Shown: positions 57,899 through 58,372 of the stretch, in pieces
Layout of the letters: each line of letters begins with the position of its first letter
How positions within the stretch are numbered: the stretch's first letter is position 1
Translations under genes and position numbers: made by a program
Notes under the pieces: model-generated
Seen by the model: the letters and a program-made list of their open reading frames with translations, nothing else
Told to the model about the DNA's origin: nothing
Databases searched by the model: none
DNA from: Basidiobolus meristosporus CBS 931.73
Taxonomy: Eukaryota > Basidiobolomycota > Basidiobolomycetes > Basidiobolales > Basidiobolaceae
DNA: 58,372 nt
NCBI GenBank assembly: GCA_002104905.1
Contig: MCFE01000557.1
Span: 1 to 58,372 of the forward strand
Reading direction: 5' to 3'

Positions 57899-58151
57899 AA
57901 AATCAGAAGTCAGAATTTATAGATGGATGGACAAGGGTAGATGGATGATTATCTGGGTTAGGAAAATTAGCAGGGAGAAGAGAAGGAAGGAGCAAAAATT
58001 CCAGAAGTCAGAATTTATAGATGGATGGACAAGGGTAGATGGATGGATTATTCCTGGGTTAGGAAAATTAGCAGGGAGAAGAGAAGGAAGGAGCAAAAAT
58101 TCCAGAAGTCAGAATTTATAGATGGATGGACAAGGGTAGATGGATGGATTA
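57899..58151 (-). repeat. Tandem ~101-bp 5' monomers with TATA box
   Basis: Three head-to-tail copies, the first slightly diverged, the last cut by the telomere. Each contains on the minus strand 'ccatctataaattctgact', a TATA-like box, and a pyrimidine-rich stretch (tccttctcttctccctgc). One further copy lies upstream of ORF1 in element 3 (56881-56970). They sit where a retroelement promoter is expected, as with promoter monomers of mouse L1. Confidence 0.8.
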
Positions 58152-58372
58152 TTAGGGTTAGGGTTAGGGTTAGGGTTAGGGTTAGGGTTAGGGTTAGGGT
58201 TAGGGTTAGGTTAGGGTTAGGGTTAGGGTTAGGGTTAGGGTTAGGGTTAGGGTTAGGGTTAGGGTTAGGGTTAGGGTTAGGGTTAGGGTTAGGGTTAGGG
58301 TTAGGGTTAGGGTTAGGGTTAGGGTTAGGGTTAGGGTTAGGGTTAGGGTTAGGGTTAGGGTTAGGGTTAGGG
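58152..58372 (+). repeat. Telomere, TTAGGG repeats
   Basis: About 36 TTAGGG repeats to the window end, G-rich strand running 5'->3' toward the end, as at a right chromosome end. One unit near 58205 is TTAGG (one G short). The first unit begins at a monomer position where 'ggattatt' already supplies TT. Confidence 0.98.

Larger units (their letters stand above)
56971..58151 (-). mobile_element. Telomere-proximal element 4 (ORF1 only), outermost
   Basis: Same layout as element 3: a 3' tail (56971-57060), ORF1 (57097-57825) and a longer 5' region made of about two and a half tandem monomers (57899-58151) that runs directly into the terminal TTAGGG repeats. It is ~95% identical to element 3 over the coding part. 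Confidence 0.85.

Overview
This is the right-hand end of a eukaryotic chromosome, most likely from a fungus outside the Dikarya. Short GT-AG introns, fungal-type ribosomal protein genes and the last ~220 bases of TTAGGG repeats indicate a fungus. A CARM1-type methyltransferase, COG7, TRAPPC13 and a SANTA-domain protein, all usually missing from yeasts, argue for an early-diverging lineage. No species can be assigned from the sequence alone.

Bases 1-45857 are gene-rich. In order: QCR2 (partial, -), UDP-glucose dehydrogenase (+), eIF3g (+), APC11 (+), CARM1/PRMT4 (+), a COQ1-type polyprenyl synthase (-, with a one-base frameshift), a PHO13-type phosphatase (-), CSN6 (-), an AFG2-like AAA+ ATPase (-), RPL28 (-), a KNL2/M18BP1-like SANTA protein with a CENP-C-like motif (+), an ERV14 cornichon (+), an Ariadne RBR ligase (+), RPS13 (-) and RPS20 (+) as a divergent pair, a small secreted protein (+), COG7 (-), a probable Nse6/SLF2-like protein (-), TRAPPC13 (+), RPL35 (-), RPS11 (+), eIF2-gamma (-), PRMT5 (-), and two UNC93-like transporters (+), the first a pseudogene. 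Translation, ubiquitin/COP9/APC, Golgi trafficking and arginine methylation are well represented, but they look like ordinary eukaryotic neighbours rather than one pathway.

Bases 45858-48117 are gene-poor with minisatellites. From 48118 to the end the window is a retrotransposon-built subtelomere. Four non-LTR elements lie head to tail, all with 3' ends toward the centromere and 5' ends toward the telomere. The two inner ones carry endonuclease/RT or RT sequence and are 5'-truncated. The two outer ones carry only an ORF1-type protein. All four share a 3' tail with a base-paired hairpin. At least one seam contains a complete TTAGGG and two more contain TAGGG-type sequence. The outermost element is preceded by tandem ~101-bp TATA-bearing monomers that run into the terminal TTAGGG array. 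One element is interrupted by a solo LTR and by a complete copia-like LTR element with apparently identical LTRs. The arrangement resembles the HeT-A/TART telomere arrays of Drosophila, here combined with ordinary TTAGGG repeats, and is the most interesting part of the window.
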